Below, in pieces: positions 56,220 to 64,000 of a stretch of DNA of 64,000 nt; position 1 is the stretch's first letter; every line of letters begins with the position of its first letter. The notes beneath the pieces are model-generated. The model searched no databases and was not told where the DNA came from. It was given only the letters and a program-made list of their open reading frames with translations. Made by a program: the position numbers and the translations under genes. Source of the stretch: an uncultured Sphingomonadales bacterium (GTDB lineage Bacteria; Pseudomonadota; Alphaproteobacteria; Sphingomonadales; Sphingomonadaceae); contig CAIMDB010000012.1 of NCBI GenBank assembly GCA_903839675.1, forward strand, positions 62,001-126,000, read 5' to 3'.

Positions 56220-58862
56220 ATGACTTCGACAAACGACATCCGCCGTTCCTTCCTCGAATATTTCGGCTCTGCCGGACATGAGCGTGTGACCTCTGCGCCG
56301 CTCGTTCCGCATAATGATCCGACATTGATGTTCACCAATGCGGGCATGGTTCCGTTCAAGAACGTCTTTACCGGTTTGGAATCGCGCCCTTACTCCACTG
56401 CGGCCTCCTCGCAGAAATGCGTGCGGGCAGGCGGAAAGCACAATGATCTCGATAATGTCGGCTACACAGCGCGGCATCACACCTTCTTTGAAATGCTCGG
56501 CAATTTCTCATTTGGCGATTATTTCAAGGAACAGGCGATCACGCTGGCTTGGACATTGCTCACGAAGGAATGGGGTCTCAACCCGGATCGGCTGACTGTC
56601 ACCGTCTATCATACCGATGATGAGGCTTTTGATCTCTGGCGCAAGATTGCAGGCATGCCGGAAAGCCGCATCATCCGCATCCCGACCAGCGACAATTTCT
56701 GGTCTATGGGCGATACCGGCCCATGTGGTCCGTGCAGCGAAATCTTTTACGATCACGGCGATCACATCTTCGGTGGCCCTCCCGGCAGCCCCGATGAAGA
56801 TGGGGATCGCTTCGTCGAAATCTGGAACCTCGTGTTCATGCAGTTCGACCAAGCGGCAGACGGCACCCGCACAAACCTGCCCAAGCCATCGATCGACACC
56901 GGCATGGGTCTGGAACGCATCGCAGCGGTGCTGCAGGGCGTCCATGACAATTACGATACCGACACGTTCAAGGCGTTGATCGGCGCTTCGTGCGATTTGA
57001 CCAAAAGCGATCCCAATGGCGACATGAAGGCGTCTCACCGCGTCATTGCGGACCATCTTCGCGCGTCGGGCTTCCTCATTGCCGATGGCGTTCTTCCGTC
57101 CAATGAAGGCCGCGGCTATGTGCTGCGCCGCATCATGCGTCGTGCCATGCGCCACGCACACCTACTTGGCGCCAAAGACCCGCTGATGCACCGGCTTGTG
57201 CCCTCGCTCGTTGGCGAGATGGGCGTCGCCTATCCAGAGCTCGTCCGCGCACAGCCGCTGGTTGAAGCGACCCTCCTGCAGGAGGAAACACGCTTCCGTC
57301 AGACGCTCGATAAGGGGCTCAAGCTGCTCGATGAAGCAACGGTCAATATGGGGCAGGGCGATGTGCTCAGCGGTGATGTCGCGTTCAAGCTCTATGACAC
57401 CTATGGGTTCCCATATGATCTGACCGAAGACGCGCTCCGCGCCCAAGGCCTCGGCGTGGACCGCGCCGGCTTTGACGAAGGCATGGCCAAGCAAAAGGCC
57501 ATGGCCCGCGCCGCCTGGAAGGGCTCTGGCGAAACCGCGTCTGACGACATCTGGTTTGATATTGCGGATGAACTCGGCAGCACCGAATTCACAGGCTATG
57601 TCAGCACACAAGGTGAAGGGCAGGTCATTGCCCTCCTCAAGGATGGCACGCGGGTCGATGCATTGGCCTCCGGCGACGTTGGCATCATCCTGACCAACCA
57701 GACACCCTTTTATGCCGAAAGCGGTGGGCAATCCGGCGACGCAGGCACGATTTCGGGCGAGAATGGTTTTTCTGCCGCCGTTGCAGACACCGGCAAGCCG
57801 CTCGGTCGCCTTCATGCCCATCATGTGACCGTCCATGGCGGCACCATTTTAACCGGCAAGTCGGTTCAGCTCACCGTGGATTTAGACCGGCGCAATCGCA
57901 CCCGCGCCAACCATTCGGCCACGCACCTGCTGCATGCCGCCCTTCGCAACCGTCTCGGCGGACATGTGACCCAAAAGGGCAGCATGGTCGCTGCAGACCG
58001 CCTGCGCTTTGACTTTTCGCACAATGCCGCGCTGTCTGCTGAAGACATCGCGATTGTCGAAGCGGAAGTGAACGCCGAAATTCGTGGCAACCAGTCCGTG
58101 ACAACGCGCCTTATGACGCCGGATGACGCCATTGCCGCAGGCGCGTTGGCCTTGTTCGGTGAGAAATATGGCGACGAAGTGCGCGTTCTGACAATGGGCC
58201 CGCGCGCTCAGGGCAACGCCTATTCAGTCGAATTGTGCGGTGGCACGCATGTTGATGCGTTGGGCGACATTGCCCTGTTTAAGATTGTTTCGGAAGGGGC
58301 GGTAGCCTCTGGTGTTCGCCGCCTCGAAGCCATGACAGGAGAAGCGGCGCGGCTCTGGCTGACGGATCGGGAAGACAAGCTGAAGGATGTGGCGGCGCAA
58401 CTGCGTACCAATCCCGATGAAGTACCCGCCCGCGTGGCCGCATTGGCTGACTCTGTCCGCAAGCTTGAAAAGGAACTCGCCGAAACCAAAAAGGCGTTGG
58501 CCCTGGGCGGCGGCGCGGGAGGTTCAGCGGAACCCGAAGATATTGGCGGCATCAAATTCCTCGGTCAAACCTTTGATGGGCTTGACCCCAAGGAACTGCG
58601 CGGCCTCGCCAATGATGCCAAGCAGCAGCTCGGCTCTGGCATCGCCGCCTTCGTGACCGTCAATGATGGGCGCGCATCTGTGCTCGTCACGGTGACGGAT
58701 GATCTCACCGCCCGCTTCAGTGCGGTTGATCTTGTCCGCACCGGCGTTGAAACGCTGGGTGGCCAGGGCGGCGGCGGCAAGCCCGAAATGGCGCAGGGCG
58801 GCGGCCCGGATGCATCCAAGGCAGCCGAGGCAGTTGCAGCAATCAAAGGAATGCTGGGCTAA
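56220..58862 (+). CDS. alaS: Alanyl-tRNA synthetase
   Basis: 880 residues. The class II catalytic core begins near [17 protein letters not shown], with [18 protein letters not shown]. The editing domain carries the zinc ligands NHSATHLLH and the late [10 protein letters not shown]. The C-terminal C-Ala domain follows a coiled coil at about 730-760. It charges tRNA-Ala and clears mischarged Ser/Gly. It ends 28 bases before a convergent tRNA. Confidence 0.98.
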   Translation: MTSTNDIRRSFLEYFGSAGHERVTSAPLVPHNDPTLMFTNAGMVPFKNVFTGLESRPYSTAASSQKCVRAGGKHNDLDNVGYTARHHTFFEMLGNFSFGDYFKEQAITLAWTLLTKEWGLNPDRLTVTVYHTDDEAFDLWRKIAGMPESRIIRIPTSDNFWSMGDTGPCGPCSEIFYDHGDHIFGGPPGSPDEDGDRFVEIWNLVFMQFDQAADGTRTNLPKPSIDTGMGLERIAAVLQGVHDNYDTDTFKALIGASCDLTKSDPNGDMKASHRVIADHLRASGFLIADGVLPSNEGRGYVLRRIMRRAMRHAHLLGAKDPLMHRLVPSLVGEMGVAYPELVRAQPLVEATLLQEETRFRQTLDKGLKLLDEATVNMGQGDVLSGDVAFKLYDTYGFPYDLTEDALRAQGLGVDRAGFDEGMAKQKAMARAAWKGSGETASDDIWFDIADELGSTEFTGYVSTQGEGQVIALLKDGTRVDALASGDVGIILTNQTPFYAESGGQSGDAGTISGENGFSAAVADTGKPLGRLHAHHVTVHGGTILTGKSVQLTVDLDRRNRTRANHSATHLLHAALRNRLGGHVTQKGSMVAADRLRFDFSHNAALSAEDIAIVEAEVNAEIRGNQSVTTRLMTPDDAIAAGALALFGEKYGDEVRVLTMGPRAQGNAYSVELCGGTHVDALGDIALFKIVSEGAVASGVRRLEAMTGEAARLWLTDREDKLKDVAAQLRTNPDEVPARVAALADSVRKLEKELAETKKALALGGGAGGSAEPEDIGGIKFLGQTFDGLDPKELRGLANDAKQQLGSGIAAFVTVNDGRASVLVTVTDDLTARFSAVDLVRTGVETLGGQGGGGKPEMAQGGGPDASKAAEAVAAIKGMLG

Positions 58863-58890
58863 CGCGCATTTCCGCAAGGATTTGAAATGC

Positions 58891-58967
<77 letters not shown>

Positions 58968-59034
58968 CTGACGCAGCCGTTAGCAAAGCCCGGCGGACGC
59001 TGCCACCCCTAATCCCCGTTTATTTCAGCCAAGC

Positions 59035-59424
59035 CTATTTGCGGGCGACCTTGGCGAGCTCGACAGGCTGGAACTTACCGAGGCCACAGCGCGGGCCTTC
59101 CTGCAAATGTCCGCCAAAGGTTTGCAATACGGCAATCGTATCAACGGCGCAAAGTTGGTTGAGCGACGTCCGGTAGCTGAAGCGTTCCTCAAACCCCAAG
59201 GCAGGGCAGCTGCTTGGCAGGGTGTTGCGATACCATTTTTTGCCGCCGGTCCGAAAATCGATGACGGAATCGCTGCGGACCCGACTTTCCCGGATTTGGG
59301 AAATGGTAATACAGTCCACGGCAGCACCGGTTGCGGTGGCCACTGGCATCTCGCGTTTTTTGGCAATAGCCGGGCCTGCGACAAGAGCGGCTCCAATGGC
59401 GGTCATCAGGAACAGGTTCTTCAT
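59035..59424 (-). CDS. Secreted small protein, DUF6491-like
   Basis: 129 residues. A signal peptide (LMTAIGAALVAGPAIA, cleavage about residue 21) precedes a domain with CITISQIRESRVRSDSVIDF and SSCPALGFEERFSYRT, which resembles DUF6491. Four cysteines (about C38, C74, C92, C113) could form two disulfides. Function unknown. Not linked to its neighbours by overlap. Confidence 0.68.
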   Translation of the reverse strand: MKNLFLMTAIGAALVAGPAIAKKREMPVATATGAAVDCITISQIRESRVRSDSVIDFRTGGKKWYRNTLPSSCPALGFEERFSYRTSLNQLCAVDTIAVLQTFGGHLQEGPRCGLGKFQPVELAKVARK

Positions 59425-59436
59425 GGCGTGGCTCCT

Positions 59437-60099
59437 CTATCCTTTTAGCTTTGATAGCTTAGCCGGCAATTCTGTCTTGGACCTGAACGAACAAAGGTCT
59501 GCCACGATGCACCGCCAGCATTCGGGCGTCCGCGCCTTGCAGACATAGCGGCCATGCAGGATGAGCCAGTGATGGGCGCCGAGCCGGAAGGGCGCGGGCG
59601 TGTGCTTATCAAGCTGCTTCTCAACCGCCAGCGGCGTCTTGCCCTTGGCCAGCCCCGTCCGGTTGCCGACACGAAAGATGTGGGTATCCACAGCGAAGGT
59701 TTCCGCGCCGAAGGCAGTGTTCATCACAACATTGGCGGTCTTTCGCCCGACGCCGGGCAGCGTTTCCAGCACATCCCGGTCGGCGGGAACCTGACCGTCA
59801 TGATCACGCACGAGAATTTCTGAGAGCGCAATGACGTTCTTCGCCTTGGCATTGAACAGGCCGATGGTTTTGATGTGGGCTTTCAAGCCATCTTCGCCGA
59901 GTGCCACCATCTGCGCGGGGGTTTTAACATCCTCAAACAAAAGGCGTGTCGCCTTGTTGACGCCGACATCCGTGGACTGTGCCGACATCACAACCGCGAC
60001 CAGAAGCTGGTAGTTGTTCCCATAGGCCAATTCGGTTTCGGGCGAGGGGTTGTCCTCGGCCAACCGCCGGTAGAACTCAAAAAGGTCAGCCTTTTTCAT
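59437..60099 (-). CDS. nth: Endonuclease III
   Basis: 220 residues. The helix-hairpin-helix is LPGVGRKTANVVMN with catalytic lysine K120 and aspartate D138 (VDTHIFRV). The 4Fe-4S ligands C187, C194, C197 and C203 are all present. Nth removes oxidised pyrimidines and nicks the DNA. It lies seven bases after dapB. Confidence 0.97.
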   Translation of the reverse strand: MKKADLFEFYRRLAEDNPSPETELAYGNNYQLLVAVVMSAQSTDVGVNKATRLLFEDVKTPAQMVALGEDGLKAHIKTIGLFNAKAKNVIALSEILVRDHDGQVPADRDVLETLPGVGRKTANVVMNTAFGAETFAVDTHIFRVGNRTGLAKGKTPLAVEKQLDKHTPAPFRLGAHHWLILHGRYVCKARTPECWRCIVADLCSFRSKTELPAKLSKLKG

Positions 60100-60106
60100 G
60101 TCCGGC

Positions 60107-60835
60107 CTAAACGCCCAGAACCTGATCCATTGTGTAACGGCCCGCGGGTTGGCGGAGGAGCCACTGCGCGGCCTTCACGGCGCCCTTGGCAAAGATGGCG
60201 CGGTTTTCAGCGCGGTGGACGAGCTCAATACGCTCATTGTCCGCAGCGAAGATGACGCTGTGGTCCCCAGCGACGGTCCCGCCGCGCAGAGCCGCAAAGC
60301 CAATCGCGCCGACCTCGCGGGCGCCTGTATGCCCATCACGGCCACGTTCACTATGCTTTACGAGATCAATCTGTCGACCCTTGGCGGCGGCCTCACCAAG
60401 GAGAAGCGCTGTGCCAGATGGCGCATCGACCTTCATCCGGTGGTGCATTTCGACAATCTCAATATCCCAATCCGGCCCCAGCTTTGCCGCAGCCTCCTGC
60501 ACCAGTCGTGCAAGAAGGGTGACGCCGAGCGACGTATTTCCCGTCTGGAGCACAGCGACGTGCGCCGCCGCATCGTCAATGGCGCGGTGATGGTCTTCAT
60601 TCAGGCCTGTGGTCCCGATGAGAATTGGCGTGTTGGCCGCAACGGCGGCACCAAGGTTGGAGACGAGCGCTGCGGGCGATGAAAAATCGATGAGGACGTC
60701 TGCAGATTTGGCGAGCGCAATCGGATCACCCCCTGCATCGATGCCACCGGCGACAGACAATCCAGCCTCATCGGCCGCGACCGCCAAAGCCTGCCCCATG
60801 CGCCCCTTGCTGCCGATAATGCCGATGGAGGTCAT
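60107..60835 (-). CDS. dapB: 4-hydroxy-tetrahydrodipicolinate reductase
   Basis: 242 residues from ATG 60835, with AAGGA about nine bases upstream; ATG 60844 abuts that SD. The nucleotide site is IIGSKGRMG near the N-terminus and the catalytic HH motif is VEMHHRMKVDAPSGTA. It reduces the DapA product in lysine and diaminopimelate synthesis. Confidence 0.96.
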   Translation of the reverse strand: MTSIGIIGSKGRMGQALAVAADEAGLSVAGGIDAGGDPIALAKSADVLIDFSSPAALVSNLGAAVAANTPILIGTTGLNEDHHRAIDDAAAHVAVLQTGNTSLGVTLLARLVQEAAAKLGPDWDIEIVEMHHRMKVDAPSGTALLLGEAAAKGRQIDLVKHSERGRDGHTGAREVGAIGFAALRGGTVAGDHSVIFAADNERIELVHRAENRAIFAKGAVKAAQWLLRQPAGRYTMDQVLGV

Positions 60836-60938
60836 GCGCGTCATTCCTTCGTTCCTATTGCGCCAAGCCTTGGCCCAAAGTCCTCCAAAAGAAAAGCTGC
60901 CGCTTGAGGCGCGGACGCCTTGCCCATAAGGCAACATC

Positions 60939-61637
60939 ATGAACGCAATCCGCAATATCGTCATCCTGACCGGCGCAGGCGTATCTGCCGAAAGCGGCAT
61001 TGATACGTTCCGCAGCGCAGGCGGTCTTTGGGAGCGGCACCGGATCGAGGATGTGGCGACGCCGGAGGGCTTTGAGCGCGATCCAGATTTGGTTCTCCGC
61101 TTTTATGATATGCGACGGGAGAACATCCAGAAGGCACAGCCCAATGCTGCACATGATGCTCTCGCGCGGTTGGATGCGGCATGGGAGGGCAACCTTCTGA
61201 TCGTTACGCAGAATGTGGACGACCTGCATGAACGGGCAGGGGCCAAGCGGCTGATCCACATGCATGGTGAGCATCTATCGGCCTGGTGTGCGGCGTGTGA
61301 CGCACGCACCGTGTGGCGTGATCCTCTGGCGCACCGCCCGCCTTGCCCTGCTTGCGCCACCCCCGCGCTGCGCCCTGATGTCGTCTGGTTCGGGGAAATG
61401 CCTTATCAGATGGACGAAATTGACGCGGCGGTGCGCGATTGCGACCTGTTTGTCTCCATCGGCACATCGGGGGCGGTCTATCCGGCGGCAGGCTTTGTTC
61501 GCACAGCGCGTCACGTGGGGGCACACACGCTGGAACTCAACCTCGATCCGTCACAGGGCAGCATCATGTTCCATGAATGTCGCCTTGGGCCAGCGACGGA
61601 ACTTGTCCCCGCCTGGGTAGATAGCCTGTTGTCATGA
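60939..61637 (+). CDS. cobB: NAD-dependent protein deacylase (sirtuin)
   Basis: 232 residues. The NAD site starts TGAGVSAESGIDTFR; H109 is the catalytic base; zinc ligands are C117, C120, C136, C139. Y56 and R59 (RFYDMRR) are the pair that marks class III sirtuins able to remove succinyl and malonyl groups as well as acetyl. It is four bases into mntP at its end. Confidence 0.93.
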   Translation: MNAIRNIVILTGAGVSAESGIDTFRSAGGLWERHRIEDVATPEGFERDPDLVLRFYDMRRENIQKAQPNAAHDALARLDAAWEGNLLIVTQNVDDLHERAGAKRLIHMHGEHLSAWCAACDARTVWRDPLAHRPPCPACATPALRPDVVWFGEMPYQMDEIDAAVRDCDLFVSIGTSGAVYPAAGFVRTARHVGAHTLELNLDPSQGSIMFHECRLGPATELVPAWVDSLLS

Positions 61638-62185
61638 TTGAGCTTTTACTGCTGGCGCTCGGCCTGTCAGCCGATGCCTTTGCGGTCGCCATTGCGGCAG
61701 GTGTCGCGGCGCGGGAAGGACGCCCGCCCGTATGGCGGATCGCGGCGGCTTTCGGGATTGCGCAAGGGGCGATGCCGCTGCTCGGCTATGCAGCAAGCCT
61801 GATCGCGGGAAGCTGGTTCACCATGGTGGACCATTGGATCGCCTTTGGGCTGCTCGGCTTTCTGGGCGTGCAGATGGTGCGCGCAGGCCTTGACGGGGAT
61901 GAGGCAGAAGCTGCTTTCGAGACGAAGAGTTTTCTCGGCCTTTTGGTCGCAGCCATTGCCACCAGCATTGATGCGGCAGCAGCTGGATTGACGCTCCCGC
62001 TGCTTGCCGCACCCATCTGGATGAGTTGCACCGTCATCGCTGTCGTTACAGCTGTCACCAGCGGGGCAGGGGCCGCTTTTGGCGGTCGGCTTGGGATGAG
62101 GTTCGGAACACGCGCCGAAGTGATCGGCGGGCTGGTACTGATCGGGATTGGGGTGCGGATTTTATTGATGCATTTGCTCGGCTAA
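61634..62185 (+). CDS. mntP: Manganese efflux pump MntP
   Basis: 183 residues with six predicted membrane helices. The family motif LGLSADAFAVAIAAG carries the metal-binding aspartate, and the second repeat has ATSIDAAAAGLTLP. It exports Mn(II). It overlaps the sirtuin stop by four bases. No yybP-ykoY riboswitch is upstream because the gene is internal to an operon. Confidence 0.93.
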   Translation: MIELLLLALGLSADAFAVAIAAGVAAREGRPPVWRIAAAFGIAQGAMPLLGYAASLIAGSWFTMVDHWIAFGLLGFLGVQMVRAGLDGDEAEAAFETKSFLGLLVAAIATSIDAAAAGLTLPLLAAPIWMSCTVIAVVTAVTSGAGAAFGGRLGMRFGTRAEVIGGLVLIGIGVRILLMHLLG

Positions 62186-62205
62186 GCATGCTCAACCCGT
62201 TTGGG

Positions 62206-62274
62206 CTGAGCTTGTCGAAGCCTTGTCCTTTCGCCTTATGCCGAAGAGACAATGCAGCCCTTCGACAAGCTCAG
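62206..62274. repeat. REP-like inverted repeat
   Basis: Perfect 15-base arms, CTGAGCTTGTCGAAG (62206-62220) and its complement (62260-62274), enclose about 40 bases between mntP and the minus-strand era. Copies of this CTTCGACAAGCTCAG element are, to my knowledge, scattered through sphingomonad intergenic regions. It lies between convergent genes and may also act as a terminator. Confidence 0.82.
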
Positions 62275-62301
62275 GGTAAGCGGGGGTGAAACGGGCGTGC
62301 T

Positions 62302-63195
62302 CTACTCCACCCAATCCAGCCCAAGATCACGATAAACACCCCGGTCTTCATCCCATTTGGGATCAACCTTCACGTGCAGGAAAAGCCGGACGTGGCAGCC
62401 GAGCGACTTGGCGATTTCGGCGCGGGCCTTTGACCCAATTTCCTTCAGCCGCACACCGCCCTTGCCGAGGATAATCGCGCGCTGCGATGGGCGCTCGACC
62501 TTGATCTGCTGATAAATGTCGACCGAGCCATCCTGATTTTCGGTATACTTCTCGGTCTCGACGACGGAGGCATAGGGAAGCTCAGCATGAAGTTGGAGGT
62601 AAAGTTGCTCGCGCGTGATTTCGGCTGCGGTCATCCGGTCAGAGGCATCACTCACCTGATCTTCGGGGAAGTGCCAGGTGCCTTCGGGCAATTTGGATGC
62701 GACAAGGTCTTTCAGGACATCAAGGCCGTCGCCGGTCTCCGCACTCACCATCAGCACATCGGTGAACTCGATTTGCGCCGTCAGCCGTTCGACATGAACG
62801 AGCAGTTTTTCTTTCACCGCGATGTCGACCTTGTTGAGGACGAGGATTTTGGGTTCTGGGCGTGATTGTAGGCCTTCGACAATGCGCGCGACCTTCGGGC
62901 CGAGGCCGCCCTTGGCATCAACGACAAACAAGATGACATCTGCATCCTGCGTGCCGCCCCAGGCCGCCTGAACCATCGCGCGATCCAGCCTTCGGTGCGG
63001 TTCAAAGATACCCGGCGTGTCGACGAGCATCATCTGTGTCTCGCCGTGCATGGCGATGCCCATTAGGCGGACGCGCGTCGTTTGCGCTTTGGGGCTGACG
63101 ATGGCGACCTTCTGGCCGACCAGCGCATTGACCAGCGTCGACTTGCCAGCATTTGGTGCGCCGACAATCGCGACGAGTCCGCATTTCTGCGTCAT
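62302..63195 (-). CDS. era: GTPase Era
   Basis: 297 residues. G1 is GAPNAGKST (12-20), G3 DTPGIF, G4 NKVD; the C-terminal KH domain includes ILGKGGVRLKEIGSKARAEI. Era binds the 3' end of 16S rRNA and helps assemble the 30S subunit. It overlaps rnc by four bases, as usual for this gene pair. Confidence 0.97.
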   Translation of the reverse strand: MTQKCGLVAIVGAPNAGKSTLVNALVGQKVAIVSPKAQTTRVRLMGIAMHGETQMMLVDTPGIFEPHRRLDRAMVQAAWGGTQDADVILFVVDAKGGLGPKVARIVEGLQSRPEPKILVLNKVDIAVKEKLLVHVERLTAQIEFTDVLMVSAETGDGLDVLKDLVASKLPEGTWHFPEDQVSDASDRMTAAEITREQLYLQLHAELPYASVVETEKYTENQDGSVDIYQQIKVERPSQRAIILGKGGVRLKEIGSKARAEIAKSLGCHVRLFLHVKVDPKWDEDRGVYRDLGLDWVE

Positions 63196-63881
63196 TTCTT
63201 CAACCTTTCGAGCAGCGCCGCTGCCGCCTGCGTTTCCGCATCTTGTTTCGATTTGCCCTCAGCCGTGGCATCACCAGCCGACCCGAGCGAGACCTTCACC
63301 TTAAAGCGCGGGGCATGGTGTGGCCCCGAACGCTCAACGATTTCATAGAGAGGTATACGCCGGTTGTGCGCCGCTGCCCATTCCTGCAATTCTGATTTGG
63401 GATGACGTGGCGCCGAACGCTGAACATTAAGCAGCGGTTCCCATTGCGTGCGGATAAATGAACCCGCAGCCTCAAGCCCATGTTCAAGATAGACCGCGCC
63501 GATCAGGGCTTCAACAACATCGCCCAACACATTGTCGCTGTCATAAGCGCCATCATCCAACGCCTGTTTGCCGAGCCGCATGCGCGACGACAGGTTGATC
63601 GTCCGGCCTACCTCTGCACAAGTTTCCCCTGAGACAAGCGTGTTGAAGCGCTGTGAAAGCTGGCCTTCGGCATCGTTGGGAAAGCGACCATAGATCCATT
63701 GGGCGACAACGAGGCCGAGCACACGGTCCCCCAGAAACTCGAGCCGCTCATAGGTATCTGACCCGTGGCTGCCATGTGTCAGAGCACGTTCGTACAGTGA
63801 AACTTCTTTGGGCGTGACGCCGAAAACGTCCTTCACCCACGCCGAGAGATTGCTCAAAACGTCTCGCCTATCCGGTTCCAT
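63192..63881 (-). CDS. rnc: Ribonuclease III
   Basis: 229 residues from ATG 63881. The catalytic ERLEFLGDRVLGL and EALIGAVYLEHG motifs and a C-terminal dsRNA-binding domain (GDATAEGKSKQDAETQAAAALL) are complete. Three other starts are possible: ATG 63905 or 63899, both deep inside lepB, and a TTG at 63857 that overlaps the lepB stop as TTGA and gives the common length. It cuts double-stranded RNA, including rRNA precursors. Confidence 0.93.
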   Translation of the reverse strand: MEPDRRDVLSNLSAWVKDVFGVTPKEVSLYERALTHGSHGSDTYERLEFLGDRVLGLVVAQWIYGRFPNDAEGQLSQRFNTLVSGETCAEVGRTINLSSRMRLGKQALDDGAYDSDNVLGDVVEALIGAVYLEHGLEAAGSFIRTQWEPLLNVQRSAPRHPKSELQEWAAAHNRRIPLYEIVERSGPHHAPRFKVKVSLGSAGDATAEGKSKQDAETQAAAALLERLKK

Positions 63882-64000
63882 CTGGCCGCTGTGAACCATG
63901 TCCATGGCAAGAACCAGTTGGCAGAACCATCAGTCGAGAAGACACCAATCATCGCGCGTCCAACCAAATTTTCCGCGGGCACGATGCCAATGCCTGCGCC
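63854..64000 (-). CDS. lepB: Signal peptidase I, C-terminal part (runs off the window)
   Basis: Only the last 48 codons are present: VPAENLVGRAMIGVFSTDGSA, then WFLPWTW and a RWNRIGETF end. They match the C-terminal end of type I signal peptidases, which cleave exported preproteins at the membrane. The order lepB-rnc-era is the standard one. The catalytic serine and lysine lie outside the window. Confidence 0.85.
   Translation of the reverse strand, partial: GAGIGIVPAENLVGRAMIGVFSTDGSANWFLPWTWFTAARWNRIGETF

Overview
The window looks like a piece of a sphingomonad chromosome (Alphaproteobacteria, order Sphingomonadales). The evidence is the gene content and order: CckA hybrid kinase next to recA, HdaA, DUF1465, DUF1178, DUF2062 and DUF2066 proteins, two YdcH/DUF465 proteins, a DksA without a zinc finger, an alphaproteobacterial LexA box (GTTC-N7-GTTC) in front of recA, and a PEP-CTERM-type surface protein. 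The DNA is moderately GC-rich. The genus is not fixed by what can be seen; a lower-GC member such as Sphingorhabdus is only a guess. The window is almost entirely intact, tightly packed core genes. I see no insertion sequence, prophage or CRISPR array.

Layout. 1-3795 (minus): operon lapA-pyrF-trpF-trpB-trpA-accD, mostly joined by 4-base overlaps. 3826-6132 (minus): patatin-like lipase, divergent from a Crp/Fnr regulator. 7079-11447 (plus): radA, cvpA, a NifU-like protein, a KefB-type antiporter, DUF423. 11444-13074 (minus): aroB-aroK. 13264-18503 (plus): a secreted unknown protein, xerD, accA, an M48 protease. 18550-18726 (minus): an orphan Flp pilin too short for usual ORF cut-offs. 18793-22460: mutT, a methyltransferase (minus), comF, grxC, a nitrilase-family hydrolase, DUF1178, tRNA-Arg(CCT). 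22465-27881 (minus): argC, an SH3-only protein, an M17 aminopeptidase, rimO, serS. 27997-29166 (minus): a repeat-rich PEP-CTERM protein with its own terminator. 29532-31538: dksA, PilZ, two divergent YdcH genes, DUF1465. 31535-34578 (minus): three-gene unit of polysaccharide deacetylase, GNAT acyltransferase and Fe-type cupin. 34650-39740 (plus): recO, leuB, a threonine dehydratase-like enzyme, metZ, apaG, a LysR regulator. 39737-41789 (minus): purM and a PurN fused to a YjbR domain. 41850-43705 (plus): DUF2066, hdaA. 43726-44922 (minus): rnd. 45120-47890 (plus): aspS, ppk2. 47901-50395 (minus): greB, lytic transglycosylase. 50492-58862 (plus): dapA, smpB, DUF2062, cckA, recA, alaS. 58891-60835 (minus): tRNA-Arg(CCG), a DUF6491-like protein, nth, dapB. 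60939-62185 (plus): sirtuin, mntP. 62302-64000 (minus): era, rnc, and the end of lepB.

How the genes fit together. Amino-acid synthesis is spread through the window (trp, aro, arg, leu, met, lysine/diaminopimelate). Fatty-acid synthesis is represented by both carboxyltransferase subunits (accD, accA) in separate operons. Cell-cycle control appears as cckA and hdaA. DNA maintenance includes recA, recO, radA, nth, xerD and mutT. The least explained parts are the deacetylase/acyltransferase/cupin unit, the repeat-rich PEP-CTERM protein, the large secreted protein ahead of xerD, the SH3-only remnant, the PurN-YjbR fusion, and a pair of matching palindromes between the two YdcH genes.
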